Source of the DNA: Promethearchaeota archaeon
Lineage (GTDB): Archaea; Asgardarchaeota; Lokiarchaeia; Sigyniarchaeales; SOKP01
NCBI GenBank assembly: GCA_019058015.1
Contig: JAHLWH010000033.1
Coordinates: 1 to 53,586, forward strand
DNA: 53,586 nucleotides
Direction of reading: 5' to 3'
The translations under genes were made by a program, and so were the position numbers. The notes below the pieces were generated by a model. The model was not told where the DNA came from. It saw nothing but the letters and a program-made list of their open reading frames with translations, and searched no databases. How positions within the stretch are numbered: the stretch's first letter is position 1; the number at the start of each line of letters is the position of its first letter. Shown piece after piece: positions 27,340-36,364 of this stretch.

Positions 27340-29011
27340 TTTTATTTGTTTTTTTTTTTGCTTTATCTATTTCTGGCTTAACACTGCTCACGTATGTAAA
27401 ATAATCGATCATATCAATTGATACTTTAATATCTGCAGAGTCGATTGGGATGTGGTTCTCTTCAAGTGTTGCTAAGATAACATCCATTAATTTTTCTCGT
27501 TGCATATTTGAAAGCAATCTTATTCTTTCACCACGTTGTATAACAAAATCAATCTCTTTGATATCTTTTAAGATATCGAGTATATCAAGTTGTATGGTCT
27601 TGAATTCAATTTCTACTGCATAACCCTTTCCCGGTAATTTTTTTTTTAATTCTTCAGGAGTTCCAAAATCATAAAACCCGATATCCTTTAAAAATATAGC
27701 CGCTTTATCGCAGTATTCAATCTCATCCAAATAATGAGAGATAACCACTAAAGTAATATCATATTCTTTATTAATCAAATCCAAGTATTGCCAAAGTTCA
27801 TATCGAGCTTGAGGATCAAGACCAGAAGTTGGCTCATCCAAAAAAATAACATGAGGATTATGTACCATAGAAATCGCTATACTAACTCTTCTTTTTTGAC
27901 CACCAGAAAGTGAATCGACTGGTTGATTTGCAACATTAGCAATTCCCAGATCTTCTAAAATCTTTTTTCCGCGTTGAATTATTATGTCTTCGGGAATTCC
28001 GTATTGCCTACCGAAACTAACAATATTCTCTAATGCGTTAAAGTTTCCATACATTCTACTTAACTCTTGAGGAATGTATCCTATAAACGGAGAAACTGTC
28101 TTTGTATCTTTTGCATTATATCCAAATAGAGAAATTTTACCCTTATAATCATATTCTCCTAGAACTGCTTTTAATGTTGTACTTTTACCAGCTCCCGATT
28201 CTCCTATAATTCCTAAAATTTCTCCCCGATTCAATTCAAAATTTACATCATGAATTATAGTTCTACCTCCTAACTTGACGAATAAATCCTCTACTTCTAA
28301 TACTTTTTTACTGAGTGCAAGTTCTTCCCCAATTTGAAATGCTATATTTTGTGGTTGAACTTTTCCAATGTCAGATTTATTAGACACTTGAACAACCCAC
28401 TCTAAGCTAACAAATTCTTTAAATTCTTCATTTAATGGATTTTCTCGGTTAAATGCATCAAGCACTTCGATGATAAATTCTCTATTTTCCACCTTTTTAA
28501 TGGTCCCATAAACAACAACTTTTTCAGCTTTTTTTTCTGATAATAGAATTCCATCAATTAAACATGTAATTCGATATTTTGGTAGGAAACTTTCTAACCA
28601 CTCTATTGCGTTATGATATTCTTTACCTCTAAAGAAAATTAATTCTTGACGATCAACTTTAAAACTATTCCTTAAAACAAAAATACTTGGATATAATAAT
28701 AAACTTTCTTTAGTTTTTCTAAAGTTTCTTGGAATTTTTACTATATGTCTTCCAATGAGAATATTTTCAGAACCTAATTCACCTTCTTCTAACAATAGAT
28801 ACAATTCATCAGTAAAAATTTGGGATGTAAATTTTCTCAATAATGTACCTTTTGCTTTTATAAATTCTGAGTTAAACCAAGTCCCTGTAACCTCAATGTC
28901 AATTATATAATTTTGCCGATCTTTTAACCAAAGAAAAATCTCATTAAATTGGTTAGCTGAGAAGATTGCCTCCTCTATTAATTCCTCCACACCAACTTTT
29001 CTTATTGTCAT
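27317..29011 (-). CDS. ABC transporter ATP-binding protein with long N-terminal extension
   Basis: A 564-residue ABC ATPase of the ABC-2 exporter type. Nucleotide-binding domain from about 238: Walker A GESGAGKST (270-278), Q-loop YIPQE (Q315), signature LSGGQ (368-372), Walker B VIFLDEP (388-394), H-loop His426. It ends with a regulatory tail like that of DrrA/ABC-2 ATPases. Residues 1 to about 235 form an extra alpha/beta region that I do not recognise (strands such as YRITCLIDGILL and KVVVYGTIKKV) and that the second ATPase at 31506 lacks. It is 42 bp downstream of permease 2 and overlaps the pseudo-subtilase start, so it belongs to the same operon. Confidence 0.9.
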   Translation of the reverse strand: MTIRKVGVEELIEEAIFSANQFNEIFLWLKDRQNYIIDIEVTGTWFNSEFIKAKGTLLRKFTSQIFTDELYLLLEEGELGSENILIGRHIVKIPRNFRKTKESLLLYPSIFVLRNSFKVDRQELIFFRGKEYHNAIEWLESFLPKYRITCLIDGILLSEKKAEKVVVYGTIKKVENREFIIEVLDAFNRENPLNEEFKEFVSLEWVVQVSNKSDIGKVQPQNIAFQIGEELALSKKVLEVEDLFVKLGGRTIIHDVNFELNRGEILGIIGESGAGKSTTLKAVLGEYDYKGKISLFGYNAKDTKTVSPFIGYIPQELSRMYGNFNALENIVSFGRQYGIPEDIIIQRGKKILEDLGIANVANQPVDSLSGGQKRRVSIAISMVHNPHVIFLDEPTSGLDPQARYELWQYLDLINKEYDITLVVISHYLDEIEYCDKAAIFLKDIGFYDFGTPEELKKKLPGKGYAVEIEFKTIQLDILDILKDIKEIDFVIQRGERIRLLSNMQREKLMDVILATLEENHIPIDSADIKVSIDMIDYFTYVSSVKPEIDKAKKKTNKNGEMEVN

Positions 29012-29053
29012 TTTTTATTCTTTTTATAATTTTTTATCCAATAAAATTTAAAT

Positions 29054-30235
29054 CTATAATAATACTTTTCTACGTTTGTAAAATAAATATGCTGCAAGAA
29101 ATAAAATGATGCATTCACCATATTGAATTAAATAATAAATTGGTTCAGATAAAGGTGATTGTCCTCTTAGTGAAATGGATACAATTAAATAATTGGCATT
29201 AGATAAGGGTAATAAACTTAAAATTAACTCATTTTGAACAAATAAAACACTAATTATTTGAAAAATAAAAACAAAAATAAAAAGCTGCAATGCTTCTAAG
29301 GGTTCTCTGGCTACAGAAGACATAAATAAACCGTATATAACTCCTAATAAAGCGCATAAGAATAAAATCCAGAAAAAATCAAAAACTGAGCCTCTTATTT
29401 GTAATCCAAGAAAATAAGATAATATTAAAAGAATTATAATTAAGAGTGTCATTGCAGTTTGCAATGAAATTAATTTTGAAAAGATTATTTCAAATTTATT
29501 GGCGGGTGTTAATGCCATTCTATCTTTAGGAATATCAGAAACAATTAATTGAGCACCCGTTAAAGATGCAATTGCAAATATAACCATTGGAAAGAATAAT
29601 GGTGCTCCAGAAAAAAGTTGTCTACCTGTTTCAGGGATATTTGCTTGAGTAATTTCATAGTTAAAGACCCCGGTAAATTTATTTTCTTCTCTAAAATCTT
29701 CAATTATTATATCAATTATACCTTGAGATGCTTGAAGCTTTGTGAGTTCTAAAATATCGATTACGACAAATAATATTGCTGGAAAATGAATTGATAAATT
29801 ATATTCAAACATCTCAGGAATGATTATATAAGCACTTATCACGCCTTTCCCTAACAAAATTTCTAATTCGGTTTGATTATTAGACTCGATAATCTCCACT
29901 TCTCCTGTTTCCTCATATTGACTACATTTATTTACAAACACTTTTGATAAATCAACATTTGGAAATCCTTCAGAATTGTCATCATCAATTAATCCAATGA
30001 TTGGAATCTCAAGTCCTCCACCCAACATTGAAGCTAAGCCTCCTCCTGCATCATCATCTCCCAGTCCACCACCTCCGAATACACCACCAAGAAAAAGAAC
30101 TAAAAAAATTGGTAAAGCAAAAATTATTAGCATTGCAAAAATATCCTTCATCAGTACTCTCAATTCTTTCAAATAAAGTCCTTGGATTCTAGAAATGCTT
30201 TTTGTTAATTTCTTTAGTTTTCCCATTGAGCTCAC
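29054..30235 (-). CDS. ABC-2 type permease (second of the operon)
   Basis: A 393-residue permease. One N-terminal helix (IFAMLIIFALPIFLVLFLGG) is followed by a large extracytoplasmic region. That region starts with an unusual Gly/Asp-rich segment (about residues 50-75) and includes IPIIGLIDDDNS. Then come five C-terminal helices (for example FPMVIFAIASLTGAQ and AMTLLIIILLILSYFLGL). This is the ABC2_membrane_3 layout of drug, lipid or peptide exporters. It starts 19 bp after the stop of permease 1, so the two permeases probably form the heterodimeric channel of one transporter. Confidence 0.85.
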   Translation of the reverse strand: MSSMGKLKKLTKSISRIQGLYLKELRVLMKDIFAMLIIFALPIFLVLFLGGVFGGGGLGDDDAGGGLASMLGGGLEIPIIGLIDDDNSEGFPNVDLSKVFVNKCSQYEETGEVEIIESNNQTELEILLGKGVISAYIIIPEMFEYNLSIHFPAILFVVIDILELTKLQASQGIIDIIIEDFREENKFTGVFNYEITQANIPETGRQLFSGAPLFFPMVIFAIASLTGAQLIVSDIPKDRMALTPANKFEIIFSKLISLQTAMTLLIIILLILSYFLGLQIRGSVFDFFWILFLCALLGVIYGLFMSSVAREPLEALQLFIFVFIFQIISVLFVQNELILSLLPLSNANYLIVSISLRGQSPLSEPIYYLIQYGECIILFLAAYLFYKRRKVLL

Positions 30236-30254
30236 TTATATAAATGATTTTTTT

Positions 30255-31388
30255 TTAAACAAACTCCTTTTTAATATATTGAAAATATGAAATATTAATA
30301 ACAAAAAAGAACAGGGATACAATCGATAAATTTAATATATTTGGCCAAACTTCAAATAAAGATTTACCTCGATATGCTAAGTCGATAAATGCGGCAGTTG
30401 CTTGTTCCAGTGGTAAAAAATTAACAATTGCTGGAATCCTTACAATTTGAGTTATTAATAACATCATTATAAAAAAGAATAGAAATAACTGTGAGGATTG
30501 CAATCGGGTAGAGCTGATAGAAGAAAAGAACACTCCAATGACTATGCTATTTAATGCAAAAATTAATAATATTAAAAATAATTCAATGAAGAGACATCTA
30601 TATTGGATCCCAAATCCAAATTCCAAAAATAATAAAATTAATACAATTTGAAATAAGGCTAAAATTAAATAAGCACCGATTTTTGCAATAATCACTTCAA
30701 ATCTGAATGTTGGTGTTGTTAAAAGTCTTTTTAATGGTTTATCTCCTACAATACATTGTGTTGTGATCAAATTCAAGCATGCAAAAATCATTATAGTAGT
30801 GAGAAATGGAGCAGCTATTTGTAAGATATTTATTGTTTCTTGTGGTTTCATTATGGGAAAATAGAAAACATCACTTTCAAATTGTTGATTTATCATTTGG
30901 TAATGGACAGTTGCATCCAAAATTGAAGCTTGAGCGGTAAATGCAGCAAAAAAATCAATATAATCAATATAAATTGGTAATTCAGTTGATTTGTTGTTTT
31001 CTAGATTTTCAGAAAAATTTTCAATTAAAATTATGTATGCTACAATTTCTACTGTTGGTAATTTTTCCTTAGCATATTCCTCGAATTCAGTTGCGTTCAT
31101 ATTGAAATCTTCTTTAACTTTCACAAAAACATCCGTTGTTGTGTTAAACTTAAACATATCAATGAATTCTTGAGATTTTTCAGAATCATCATAATCGATA
31201 ATATAAAGGTCTGCCGAGCCGCCCATTAAAGAAAATTCACCTAACCCAATTAAAGTTATGATACAAATAGGAATTATAAATAAAATAAACATTGAAATTT
31301 TATCTTTAAGTAATGTATCCAATTCCTTTCTAATTAATGAAAATATTCGTTTCCTTCGCTCTTTTAAAGATCTAATATCGATACTCAT
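30255..31388 (-). CDS. ABC-2 type permease (first of the operon)
   Basis: A 377-residue permease with the same plan as its downstream neighbour: helix 1 (KISMFILFIIPICIITLIG), an extracytoplasmic region of roughly 140 residues with YIIDYDDSEKSQEF, and five helices toward the C-terminus. The Thr-Pro-Thr loop (KPLKRLLTTPTFRFEVIIAK) is typical of ABC-2 permeases. It is the first gene of the minus-strand operon (permease, permease, ATPase, pseudo-subtilase, small membrane protein) and is divergent from the second ATPase across a 117-bp AT-rich promoter region. Confidence 0.85.
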   Translation of the reverse strand: MSIDIRSLKERRKRIFSLIRKELDTLLKDKISMFILFIIPICIITLIGLGEFSLMGGSADLYIIDYDDSEKSQEFIDMFKFNTTTDVFVKVKEDFNMNATEFEEYAKEKLPTVEIVAYIILIENFSENLENNKSTELPIYIDYIDFFAAFTAQASILDATVHYQMINQQFESDVFYFPIMKPQETINILQIAAPFLTTIMIFACLNLITTQCIVGDKPLKRLLTTPTFRFEVIIAKIGAYLILALFQIVLILLFLEFGFGIQYRCLFIELFLILLIFALNSIVIGVFFSSISSTRLQSSQLFLFFFIMMLLITQIVRIPAIVNFLPLEQATAAFIDLAYRGKSLFEVWPNILNLSIVSLFFFVINISYFQYIKKEFV

Positions 31389-31505
31389 AATCTATTTCTA
31401 TTATTCTCCTATAAACTAAAATAAGACAATAAGAATATAAATAAATATTCTAAAAATTTTAAATATAATAAGCGTTCAATATTTCTTAAAATATTTCAAG
31501 TAAAT

Positions 31506-32513
31506 ATGTCCAAGATTAAAGCTTCTGGCAAAATTGATAATTTAAAAGATGAATATTCAGACTTTAGCCTAATTTTAAATAAGATATATGCAAGTTATGA
31601 GAGTGGAAAAAATGTTCTTGAAGATATATCATTTAGGGCTAAAAAAGGAGATATTCTTGGAATTATCGGAGGCAGTGGTGCTGGTAAATCCACTATTTTA
31701 AGAGCAATGACAGGTCAATTAGATAGAAAAATCCTACATAAAGGAAATGTGATAACTGCTGGTATAGATGTTCTAAAAAATAACAAAGAATTAATAAATA
31801 AGATTGGATACGTTCCCCAACTAGAATATCTTTCATTATATTTTGAATTTAATGCTATAGATAATTGCATCTTTTTTGGAAAGAATTATCAATTAGATAA
31901 AAATACAATTAGAGAGAATGCAAAAGAAATTTTAGAAGTTTTGGGGTTTGATGAAGAATTAATGCATAAACCAGTAAAAAAGTTATCTGGTGGAGAGAAA
32001 AAGAGAGTTAGTATCGCTGTTGGATTAATTAATACCCCAGAGATCTTATTTTTGGACGAACCGACCACGGGTTTAGATCCTCATCTTCGACTTGCAGTTC
32101 TAAATTTCTTATTAAAAATAAATAGAAAATATAACACAACTATTGTAATTGTCAGTCATAATCTTGAAATCTCTGATTACTGTGACTTGATTGTTGTTTT
32201 AATCAAAGGAAAATTAAGAAGTTTTGGTAGTGCTGATGATATGATTCAATCACTTCCATCAGGGGGAAAAATAATTTTATGTAAATTCAAATATCTTGAT
32301 TTGAATCAAATTAAAGTAATTAAGAGGTTACAGAACGTGGAATTTGTATTACATTCTGGAAGAAATCAAATTAAATTATTTTTAAAAGATTTCTCACAAT
32401 TCAGGAAGACCTATAACCAATTAATTAAATTAAATCTTCCACTGTCATCCTTTTCCATAAAGCCAGCTAGCTTTATTGATTATTTTCGCATAATTGGGGA
32501 GAAAGCAATATAA
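31506..32513 (+). CDS. ABC transporter ATP-binding protein (second, divergent)
   Basis: A 335-residue ABC-2-type ATPase. Walker A GGSGAGKST (55-63), Q-loop YVPQ (Q105), signature LSGGE (160-164), Walker B ILFLDEP, H-loop His218. Its C-terminal ~90 residues (GGKIILCKFKYLDLNQIKVI ... YFRIIGEKAI) resemble the tail of the ATPase at 27317-29011, so the two are paralogs that probably pair asymmetrically with the two permeases. It lacks the N-terminal extension of its partner. A TATA-like TTTAAATATAA at about 31459 precedes the ATG by about 40 bases. Confidence 0.88.
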   Translation: MSKIKASGKIDNLKDEYSDFSLILNKIYASYESGKNVLEDISFRAKKGDILGIIGGSGAGKSTILRAMTGQLDRKILHKGNVITAGIDVLKNNKELINKIGYVPQLEYLSLYFEFNAIDNCIFFGKNYQLDKNTIRENAKEILEVLGFDEELMHKPVKKLSGGEKKRVSIAVGLINTPEILFLDEPTTGLDPHLRLAVLNFLLKINRKYNTTIVIVSHNLEISDYCDLIVVLIKGKLRSFGSADDMIQSLPSGGKIILCKFKYLDLNQIKVIKRLQNVEFVLHSGRNQIKLFLKDFSQFRKTYNQLIKLNLPLSSFSIKPASFIDYFRIIGEKAI

Positions 32514-32517
32514 TAAT

Positions 32518-32622
32518 GGGAAGGTAGTCTAGCTTGGTATGATTCTATTAAGCTCTCAACTTCATAGCGTTCAATCTTGGTTCGGAACCAAGGGATCGTG
32601 AGTTCAAATCTCACCCTTCCCA
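32518..32622 (+). tRNA. tRNA-Pro (anticodon CGG), intron-containing
   Basis: Acceptor GGGAAGG (32518-32524) pairs with CCTTCCC (32615-32621), discriminator A at 32622. D-arm at 32527-32543; anticodon arm CTTGG-TTCGGAA-CCAAG (32576-32592) with anticodon CGG at 32583-32585; variable loop GGATC; T-arm GTGAG-TTCAAAT-CTCAC (32598-32614). No CCA is encoded. The 31 nt between position 26 and the anticodon stem do not fit the cloverleaf and must be removed as an intron. Mature length would be 74 nt. Confidence 0.9.
32545..32575 (+). other. non-canonical tRNA intron
   Basis: A 31-nt insertion between tRNA positions 26 and 27, not at the usual 37/38 site. It folds into a hairpin: CTATTAAG (32545-32552) against CTTCATAG (32560-32567) with one mismatch and a loop of CTCTCAA. 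The exact ends may shift by one base because of repeated C/T at the junctions. Archaeal splicing endonuclease would have to recognise a relaxed bulge-helix-bulge here; I could not draw a perfect one by eye. Confidence 0.75.
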
Positions 32623-32687
32623 TTTATTTAGATCATAATAAAAAAAATTGAAGTTAGTTCCAATAATTCTTGAATTTAATGGAGTAA

Positions 32688-32972
32688 TCAATCTTTAATT
32701 GTTTCTAGTAGGCTTATTAAGCGATAAATCATTGTGCGAGCGTGGAATGGGCAATTTGGGTCAGTGCTTAAATCACCTATCAGCGATAGCGCATTACTAG
32801 CTAATACAGCAGGGGAATCATCACCAGCTTTTAAATCATTAAGAGCTTTTTGAGCTTTTCTCTTTATATTACGTGGGACTGTGCGATCTTGAAGAAGCAT
32901 ATCGATTAATGTTGCAACGTCTGCAAAAGCTTCTCTTATCTCTTTTTTAAATTTACTCCATACATCGCTCAT
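32688..32972 (-). CDS. UPF0147 family protein
   Basis: A small helical archaeal protein (94 residues from this start). The family core is visible as DRTVPRNIKRKAQKAL, then SPAVLASNALSLIGDLS and the diagnostic DPNCPFHARTMIYRL. Function of the family is unknown. The frame continues upstream to an ATG at 33017, but the ATG at 32972 has an AGGTG ribosome-binding-like sequence about 9 bases upstream and matches the family's length, so I prefer it. It is next to the tRNA on the opposite strand. Confidence 0.85.
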   Translation of the reverse strand: MSDVWSKFKKEIREAFADVATLIDMLLQDRTVPRNIKRKAQKALNDLKAGDDSPAVLASNALSLIGDLSTDPNCPFHARTMIYRLISLLETIKD

Positions 32973-33109
32973 ATATAATTCACCTATGTTGATATCAAAA
33001 AGAGTATCCATCGACAATATATAAAATAAATTTTAAAATATAACTTTTTTGATTTATTTATCTATTTACTACAATTTAAAGAATATAAACTATTTAAAAA
33101 ATTGATAAT

Positions 33110-36019
33110 TTATATAATTTGATTTATTTTTTTCAATATTTTGGGGATTTCTTTAGAATAATCAACTATTTTTTGTTTATAGTTATCTCTAAGTTCAGTA
33201 AAATTATCATAATTTTTATTTTTAATTTTATTCACGAAATTAACGCCTAATTCAGATAGTTCCCTAAATAAACGATTTATTTGTTTATCCTTCTCAATTA
33301 TGGTTGGATCAATCTTCTTTCTTTTCTTTTGTATATAATTTCTTAACTTACCTCGTGGAATCCGCAAATCTTCAATCATTTTATCACAATGAATAAGTAA
33401 ATTATAAGCAAGTACTTTTTCCCCTTCCTTTAATGAATCTTCAATAACTTCAGTTCTCCAAGTTAAAATTCTACCTCTAGCGTAAGTATCAGGGTTCAAA
33501 GATATACTATCTATTTTTTGTTTAATTAAAAATTTTAAAAATTCCGGATAATCACTTGGTGCTTGACCGCAGATTCCAACCTTCTTAAAGCGTTCGTGAG
33601 CCACCTTGATTAAATGTTCAATAGCTCGCTTAATTGCTTCACTATTGGCGTTATAATTATATTTTTCCGCGAGAGGTAATAATCTTTGATTATCTCTACC
33701 ACAACCATAAATAAGCTGTGTTAAATCATTTGAACCAATTGAAAATCCATCAAAATAATTACAAAAAATATCAGCTAGAAATATATTTGATGGAATTTCT
33801 GCCATTACATAAACTTTTAATCCATCTTGGTCTCTTACAAGTCCTTCTACTTGCATTAATTTAATAATTGCTTCTGCTTCATCTGGAGTTCTACAAAATG
33901 GCACCATAGGAATAATATTTGTTAAACCCCATGATCGAGCTCTTTTAATAGCACGTAATTCCAAACGAAATGCTTCCTCGAAATCTTCAGAAACATATCT
34001 TGAACCACCTCTAAATCCTAGCATTGGATTATTTTCATCATGTTCGTATAACCAGCCGCCAATAAGATTTTTATATTCATTTGTTTTAAAATCGGAAAGC
34101 CTTACCACAGCTTCAGCAATAGAACCATGGGGTAAAGTTTTCCAAACTCCAGCAGCTATTGTTGCAATACCCTCAGCTAACTTTTGAACATAGTATTCCT
34201 CTTTATTATCATATCCAGCTGTAAGTTCTGCAATTTTTTCTAAAGTATTTTTTAAATTCTCGATTTTTTGTAAGAATGGGTCTTTTTTTATTAAATCGCT
34301 CTTTTTTAATGATTCAATTTGTTCTTTTTTTTCTAATAATTCATGCATATAAATGATTAAATCATCAAAATGTAATAATGCATTAGGATGAATTTGAATC
34401 AAATCGTTGATAATAAATTCTAATCTTGCAAGACCTGTTCCATCGGGATATTTCCCGGATGATAAGGCTCCTTTTGGAATCCCAAGATTTACTAAAATTT
34501 TAGTTTTAGTTCTTGGCAAGTTATTAAACTCTATTGTATCATAATCAAACTCTACTTCTCCGCCCCAGATTCTTGCTTCTCCTTCAGAACAATCAATAGT
34601 AATCGATAAATTCCCTTTTTTTGCATATTCCTTAAGAATTTGGACAATATTATCAGCACCTACAATTGAAGCTATTTCTAATTCACGTGAAACAATGGCA
34701 GCATGACACGTTGGTCCACCTCTTTCAGTTATTACTCCATTTAGGTTTTGCATATAAGAAGTCCAATCAGGATTGGTTTCTAAGGTAACTAATATATCTC
34801 CCTCCTCTAAAAGATGAGCATAATTAATATCTTCAATTACTTTTAATCTACCAATTGCGATTTTCCGACCAATAGCAGTACCATTTGAACTTATCAATTT
34901 GTTATTTTCTTTTAAATCTTGAGGATTATCGATTAAATAATAGATTTCTTCTTTATCCCCTTTTATCGAATGAACTGTTTCTGGACGGGCTTGGACAATA
35001 TAAATCTTATCATTATTTCCTATAGCCCATTCAATATCCATCCGTTTTCCATAATGTTTTCGAATTTTCATACCATATTTGGCAAGTTCAATTGCTTGTT
35101 CTCCAGTCAAACAGAATTTATTTTGCAATTCAACAGGAACTGGAATTGTTTTTGTTCCGCCGATTTCTGTATCGAATACTAATTGATTCTTTTTAGTAAC
35201 AAGATCACTAGCAATTATTGTAAGACCTTTTGGATTATGTTTGAAAATAACATTTTCATCTCCTTCTTCCGCTCCCTGGACAATTAATTCTCCTAAACCC
35301 CATACACCTCTTATAACAATAACATTTTCATTTCCTGAATCTGGATCTTCTGTAAACATTACTCCTGATGACTTTACTCCACCTAAGCCACCTGCCATTT
35401 CTTGAACTCCAACAGCTAATTTAACATCAAAATGATCATAACCCGATCTCTCTCTATAAGCTGTAGCACGCGTAGTAAAGATTGAGGCCATATCTTTTAA
35501 AATATATCTTAAAATATTTTCTTCGCCACTAATGTTTAAGTGAGTATCTTGTTGCCCTGCAAAACTAGATTCCGGTAAATCTTCTGCAGTTGCACTGGAA
35601 CGGATTGCGAATGATGTATCTTCTCCAATTTTTTCTAGTAATTTATGATAAGCATCTAAAATTTCATCTTGCATACTATCAGGTATTTGAGATTGTTCAA
35701 TTGCAGTTCTAATGCTAGCACAAATCTGATCTACTCTCTGTATTGCCGAAATATCCTCACTTTGTAGTTCTTTTTTTATTGAACCAATTTGCCTTCGGAT
35801 ATATTCTTTTAGTGTAATTTCTTCATTTTTTATTGTATAATAATTATTTTCCAAAATGTAGTCAAATGCACTAGCACTTACTGCAAATCCTAATGGAACA
35901 GGTATACCAAAACTTAATAATTCTCCTAATGAGGCGTTCTTGCCGCCAACTAAATCGATATCAGTGGTTCTGACGTTTTCAAAGAACTTAATAAATCGAT
36001 AATTGTCTAAAGACGACAT
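33110..36019 (-). CDS. ppsA: phosphoenolpyruvate synthase
   Basis: Converts pyruvate + ATP to PEP + AMP + Pi, the entry to gluconeogenesis. It has the N-terminal ATP-grasp domain (GGKNASLGELLSFGIPVP ... FAIRSSATAEDLPESSFAGQ), the phospho-His swivelling domain (ERGGPTCHAAIVSREL, His439) and the C-terminal PEP/pyruvate TIM barrel (LGFRGGSRYVSEDF, SIGSNDLTQLIYGCGRDN, GICGQAPSDYPEF). At 969 residues it is longer than usual: roughly 110 Lys-rich, helix-forming residues follow the end of the barrel. Its monocistronic position gives no further clue. Confidence 0.92.
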   Translation of the reverse strand: MSSLDNYRFIKFFENVRTTDIDLVGGKNASLGELLSFGIPVPLGFAVSASAFDYILENNYYTIKNEEITLKEYIRRQIGSIKKELQSEDISAIQRVDQICASIRTAIEQSQIPDSMQDEILDAYHKLLEKIGEDTSFAIRSSATAEDLPESSFAGQQDTHLNISGEENILRYILKDMASIFTTRATAYRERSGYDHFDVKLAVGVQEMAGGLGGVKSSGVMFTEDPDSGNENVIVIRGVWGLGELIVQGAEEGDENVIFKHNPKGLTIIASDLVTKKNQLVFDTEIGGTKTIPVPVELQNKFCLTGEQAIELAKYGMKIRKHYGKRMDIEWAIGNNDKIYIVQARPETVHSIKGDKEEIYYLIDNPQDLKENNKLISSNGTAIGRKIAIGRLKVIEDINYAHLLEEGDILVTLETNPDWTSYMQNLNGVITERGGPTCHAAIVSRELEIASIVGADNIVQILKEYAKKGNLSITIDCSEGEARIWGGEVEFDYDTIEFNNLPRTKTKILVNLGIPKGALSSGKYPDGTGLARLEFIINDLIQIHPNALLHFDDLIIYMHELLEKKEQIESLKKSDLIKKDPFLQKIENLKNTLEKIAELTAGYDNKEEYYVQKLAEGIATIAAGVWKTLPHGSIAEAVVRLSDFKTNEYKNLIGGWLYEHDENNPMLGFRGGSRYVSEDFEEAFRLELRAIKRARSWGLTNIIPMVPFCRTPDEAEAIIKLMQVEGLVRDQDGLKVYVMAEIPSNIFLADIFCNYFDGFSIGSNDLTQLIYGCGRDNQRLLPLAEKYNYNANSEAIKRAIEHLIKVAHERFKKVGICGQAPSDYPEFLKFLIKQKIDSISLNPDTYARGRILTWRTEVIEDSLKEGEKVLAYNLLIHCDKMIEDLRIPRGKLRNYIQKKRKKIDPTIIEKDKQINRLFRELSELGVNFVNKIKNKNYDNFTELRDNYKQKIVDYSKEIPKILKKINQII

Positions 36020-36364
36020 AAGTATATTAAAATTTAATTATTGATTTGATAAAATTAATTTATTAGTATTTTAATAAACAATTTGATTATAAGATTGTTT
36101 TGATTTTTATATTTGATTAGTATAGTTAAAATTTAATCATTTAGTTAAAATTTTTAATATAGATAAAAAATAAAAATTACGTATAAATAAGAGATGGTAT
36201 AGTTAACAGAAAATTCTAAAAAAGAAATAAAATATAATGATTTAACTCTTTATATTATTATTGTACTAGGTATTTCCTTTAGTATATTTGGAGTATTTTA
36301 TGTTTTAGGACTTATTTTCCAATTTTTATCTAGTGAAATAATTAACATTTTCGTTTTAGCATAT

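Noticed and set aside
29976..30192. Pro/Ser/His-rich plus-strand frames within permease 2
   Set aside because: Antisense shadows of the Gly/Asp-rich codons of the permease.
31389..31505. Repeated AATATTTC in the divergent promoter region considered as an operator
   Set aside because: In DNA this AT-rich the repeat is too weak to claim.
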